A DNA stretch of 64,000 nt, from positions 6,274,263-6,338,262 of the forward strand of contig CM025852.1 of the NCBI GenBank assembly GCA_003952965.2. The letters run 5' to 3'. A model generated the notes under the pieces. That model was not told where the DNA came from and did not search any database. It saw only the letters and a program-made list of their open reading frames with translations. This DNA is from Morella rubra. Taxonomy: Eukaryota > Streptophyta > Magnoliopsida > Fagales > Myricaceae. A program made the position numbers and the translations under genes. The stretch's first letter is position 1; each line of letters begins with the position of its first letter. Of the stretch, positions 61,042-64,000 are shown piece by piece.

Positions 61042-64000
61042 TCAAGTTGGCTCATGGATACTATGAGTGCCAAGCTTGGATAATAGAAACTGAAATTGAG
61101 ATTTACCAGGGGCTTTTGTAAAGATATCAGCAAGCTAATGTGCGGAAGCAATGTAAAACGTACGAAGAACCCCTTTGGCAATCTGCTCACAAATAAAGTG
61201 GCAATCTATTTCAACATGCTTAGTACGAGCATGGTGAACTGGATTAGCAGCAATAGAAAGGGCATATTTGCTATCACAATACACAAAAGTAGGTGTAGAA
61301 TGAGAAATCCGAAAATCAGATAAAAGTTGCAAGAACCAAACAATCTCACAACTAGTAGAAGCAAGAGCACGGTACTCTGCTTCAGCTGAACTTCTAGAGA
61401 CAATACTTTGCTTCTGAGACCCCCAAGAAACCAGAGAATTGCTGAGAAAAAGGCAAAAACCGGTAATAGAGCGTCTACTGTCTATACAAGTCGCCCAATC
61501 TGAGTCATAAAAACCTTTTAACTGAGAAGAAGTGGCCGTGGGAAAGAAGAGACCATGAGCAGGAGTAGACTTCAGATATCGAAGAACATAATGGGCAGCA
61601 TTGAGATGACTTTGTCCTGGCTTATCCATGGACTGTGCAAGAGTATTAATAGAATAAGAGGTCGGGACGTGTTATAGTCAGATATAATAGTCGACCTATG
61701 AGGCGGCGGTAAGAAGAAGCATCAACTAACAGCTCAGAATCAGTTTTAGAAAGCTTCAGCTTGGAATCCATAGGAAAGGAGGCTGGCTTACAGCCCAAAT
61801 AATCACTGTCGTCCATAATTTCTAAAGCATATTTACGCTGATTTATAGAAATTCCAGCAATGGTACGAGCCACTTCAAGGCCCAAAAAATACTTCAATTT
61901 TTTCAAATCTTTAATCTTGAATCGAGCATTTAGATAAGCTTTAACTTGAGTGTAGGACATGTCATTAGATGCAATGAGTATGTCATCAACATATACTAGT
62001 AAAGCAATAAAGGAAGAGCCTTGAACCTTTGTAAGTAAAAAGATTGTAATCAGCCTTAGATTGCTCATAACCAAAGGAAAATAAAGCCTCTGAAAGTTTG
62101 TGGAACCATTGGCAACTTGCTTGCTTCAATCCATACAAGGATTTAAGAAGTTTACAAACTTTGGTCTCACCTTCTTAGCAAACCTCGATGGTACCACCAT
62201 GTATACCTCCTTAGTTAAGTCACCATGCAAAAATGCATTGTTGACATCAAGTTGCTCCAAAAACAAGTGCTGACTTACAGCCAAGGCTAAAAAACATCGT
62301 ACAATGGACATTTTGGCAACTGGGGAGAAAGTCTCAGCATAGTCAACCCCTTCAACTTGGGTAAAACCCTTTGTAACAAGGCGGGCTTTAAATCTTTCAA
62401 TAGAGCCATCAGCCTTGTGCTTAAATCGATAAACCCATTTGCAGCCAATAACCTTATGACCCGGAGGTAAATCTATGACAACCCAAGTCCTATTTTTCTC
62501 AAGAGCTGACATTTTAGCCTCCATAGCCTTTTGCCAATGAGGGTGCTGAACAGCTTGTTTATAAGTCTTTGGTTCGGTATGTATAGAAAGAGCTAAGGTA
62601 AAAGCTTTATGAGGAGAAGAAAGTTGATGATAAGAAAGATACCTGGACAGATCACAGATGGAATCAGGAGGCTGATGCAAAGAAGAAGAAGGCAGTAAAT
62701 TGCCAAAAGAATGGGCCATCCTACAATGAAAATCCTGCAGATAGGAAGGAGGTCTACGGGTACGTGTGGATTGACGAGGAGGAACATCACACTGGTCATG
62801 ATGTTCAGGAGTAATGTTATCAGATGATGGCAAAGTGATAGACTCATTAAAATGAAAATCATTAGGAGTTGAATTGGGAATGACAAAGTCTGAATGAATA
62901 GGTATGGAAGAAGACAAAACTGGTTTAAAAGGTAAGGAATGCTCATGAAAAATGACATCCCGAGAAACAAAAATAGAATTGGACTCAATGTCAAGCAACT
63001 TATATCCTTTAGTATTGAAAGGATATCCTAGAAACACACATTTGCGAGCCCGAGCCTCAAATTTAGACTTGTAATGTGTTGTATTGGTTGCAAAACAGAG
63101 ACAACCGAAGACTTTGAGATGAAGATAGAAAGGTTTAGTTTGAAATAACAGCTCATAGGGAGATTTGTTGTGGAGTAAAACTGAAGGAGATCGATTGATA
63201 AGATAGGTAGCTATCAGTACACAATCACCCCAGAATTTTAAAGGAATGTGAGAGTGAAACCGAAGGGCTCTTGCTACCTCTAGGAGATGTCTATGCTTCC
63301 TTTCAACCACCCCATTTTGTTGGGGGGTGTAACGGTAATTATTTTGATGAAGAACATCTTTAGTAGAGTAGAAAGAAACCATATTGAACTTAGGACCATT
63401 ATCAGATCTAAGGATCTTAATGTGAGATGCAAATTGTATTTCAATTAAGCTGAAAAATGACTCCAAAAAGAAACGAGTTTCAAACTTGAACTTCATAAGA
63501 AAAATCCAAGTGCAACGGGTGTAATCATCAACAATTGTTAGAAAATAGTGATTTTCATTTGAGGTTGCTATTGCAAATAGGCCCCAAATATCACAATATT
63601 GCATTTCAAAAGGAGAAGAAGTACGAATGGAACTATTAGGAAAAGGCAGTCTATGTTACCTTGCTAAGGGACAGATTTCACAAGGAATATTATTGGAAGG
63701 AATATGTACATTGGGTAAATCATCTTCGAGAAGATGCATTTTGGAAAATGGCATGTGACCGAGTCTATTATGCCATACAACTGTGGTATTATTGGCAGTA
63801 AGAGAAGAACAACTAGGTGCTGAAGAATTAAAAGAAAAAGAACTAGAAACAGAATTTGAATCAAACAAGTAAAGATCAACCTTTTGGTCAACCACTCCAA
63901 TCGTTTTCCATGCATGCAGGTCCTGTAATATACATTTGGTTGACAGAAAAATCAAACCAATGTTAGAAGAGGAAGTGAGCTTGCTAGTGGAAATTAGATT
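61042..64000 (-). pseudogene. Ty1/copia polyprotein (integrase, RT, RNase H), broken and cut by window edge
   Basis: Read on the minus strand: a pre-integrase zinc region (WHNRLGHMPFSKM ... CEICPLAR, about 63660-63790); integrase core with DIWG, SDNGPKF and VVERKHRHLLEVARA (63604-63250); an integrase/RT linker; reverse transcriptase with CKWVYRFKHKADGSIERFKA and LDVNNAFLHGD (about 62450-62200), then YVDDILIAS (about 62000); RNase H with FYDSDWATCIDSRRSITGF and SSAEAEYRAL (about 61510-61360). It ends LADIFTKAPG ... HEPT at 61042. Breaks: a stop near 63655, frame loss at about 62075-62130 and 61630-61646, and a TAG at 61135-61137 where QLADIFTK relatives have glutamine. Not translatable as one polyprotein. 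Confidence 0.9.

Overview
The window is nuclear DNA of a flowering plant, most likely a eudicot, although the species cannot be told from the sequence. The genes have many short GT-AG introns, the intergenic DNA is AT-rich, and the protein families are plant-specific: ferric reduction oxidase, R2R3-MYB and ARO-type armadillo proteins. Plant transposons fill much of the rest. There is no operon, CRISPR array or other prokaryotic feature.

Layout from left to right: (1) 1-2441, minus strand, the 5' seven exons of an FRO8-like ferric reductase that runs off the left edge. (2) 2.4-7.3 kb, mostly non-coding, with one unexplained minus-strand candidate exon (4852-5084) and a textbook Mutator-type MITE (6251-6416). 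(3) 7321-9196, a small stand-alone universal-stress-protein gene. (4) 11239-15114, a ten-exon DEAD-box RNA helicase (RH30-like). (5) 16394-16834, an intronless ribosomal protein gene (RPL27a) followed by a 168-bp triplicated repeat. (6) 18-25 kb, AT-rich non-coding DNA with a 50-bp triplicated repeat and TE remnants. (7) 25704-32184, a twelve-exon peroxisomal copper amine oxidase. (8) 33400-35259, a single-exon ARO4-like armadillo gene, followed immediately by a deletion-riddled tandem copy (35718 to about 37500). (9) 38532-40305, a short non-autonomous copia-type LTR element. (10) 44281-45597, minus strand, a three-exon R2R3-MYB gene of the MYB61/MYB86 type, with about 8 kb of gene-free upstream DNA. 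(11) 54075-54837, an intact-ended hAT-type element. (12) 56118-58352, a 1.12-kb tandem duplication carrying a broken 5' piece of an HDA6-like histone deacetylase. (13) 58.8-60.3 kb, a decayed LINE-type ORF1. (14) 60792-64000, minus strand, a decayed Ty1/copia element that runs off the right edge.

The intact genes are unrelated housekeeping or developmental genes and form no visible pathway cluster. Exon junctions were placed by hand, from GT/GC-AG borders, reading-frame continuity and remembered family sequence; for FRO8, the USP gene, RH30, the amine oxidase and MYB, the exon lengths add up in frame.

No clearly new biological system is visible. The best unusual signals are: an amine-oxidase intron whose first ~20 nt duplicate the start of the following exon, suggesting intron gain by segmental duplication; two independent local tandem duplications that produced gene wrecks (ARO4-like and HDA6-like); a hAT element with a 35-bp palindrome and duplicated subterminal arrays; and a copia-derived element whose leader holds an array of CCACGTCAGC motifs.
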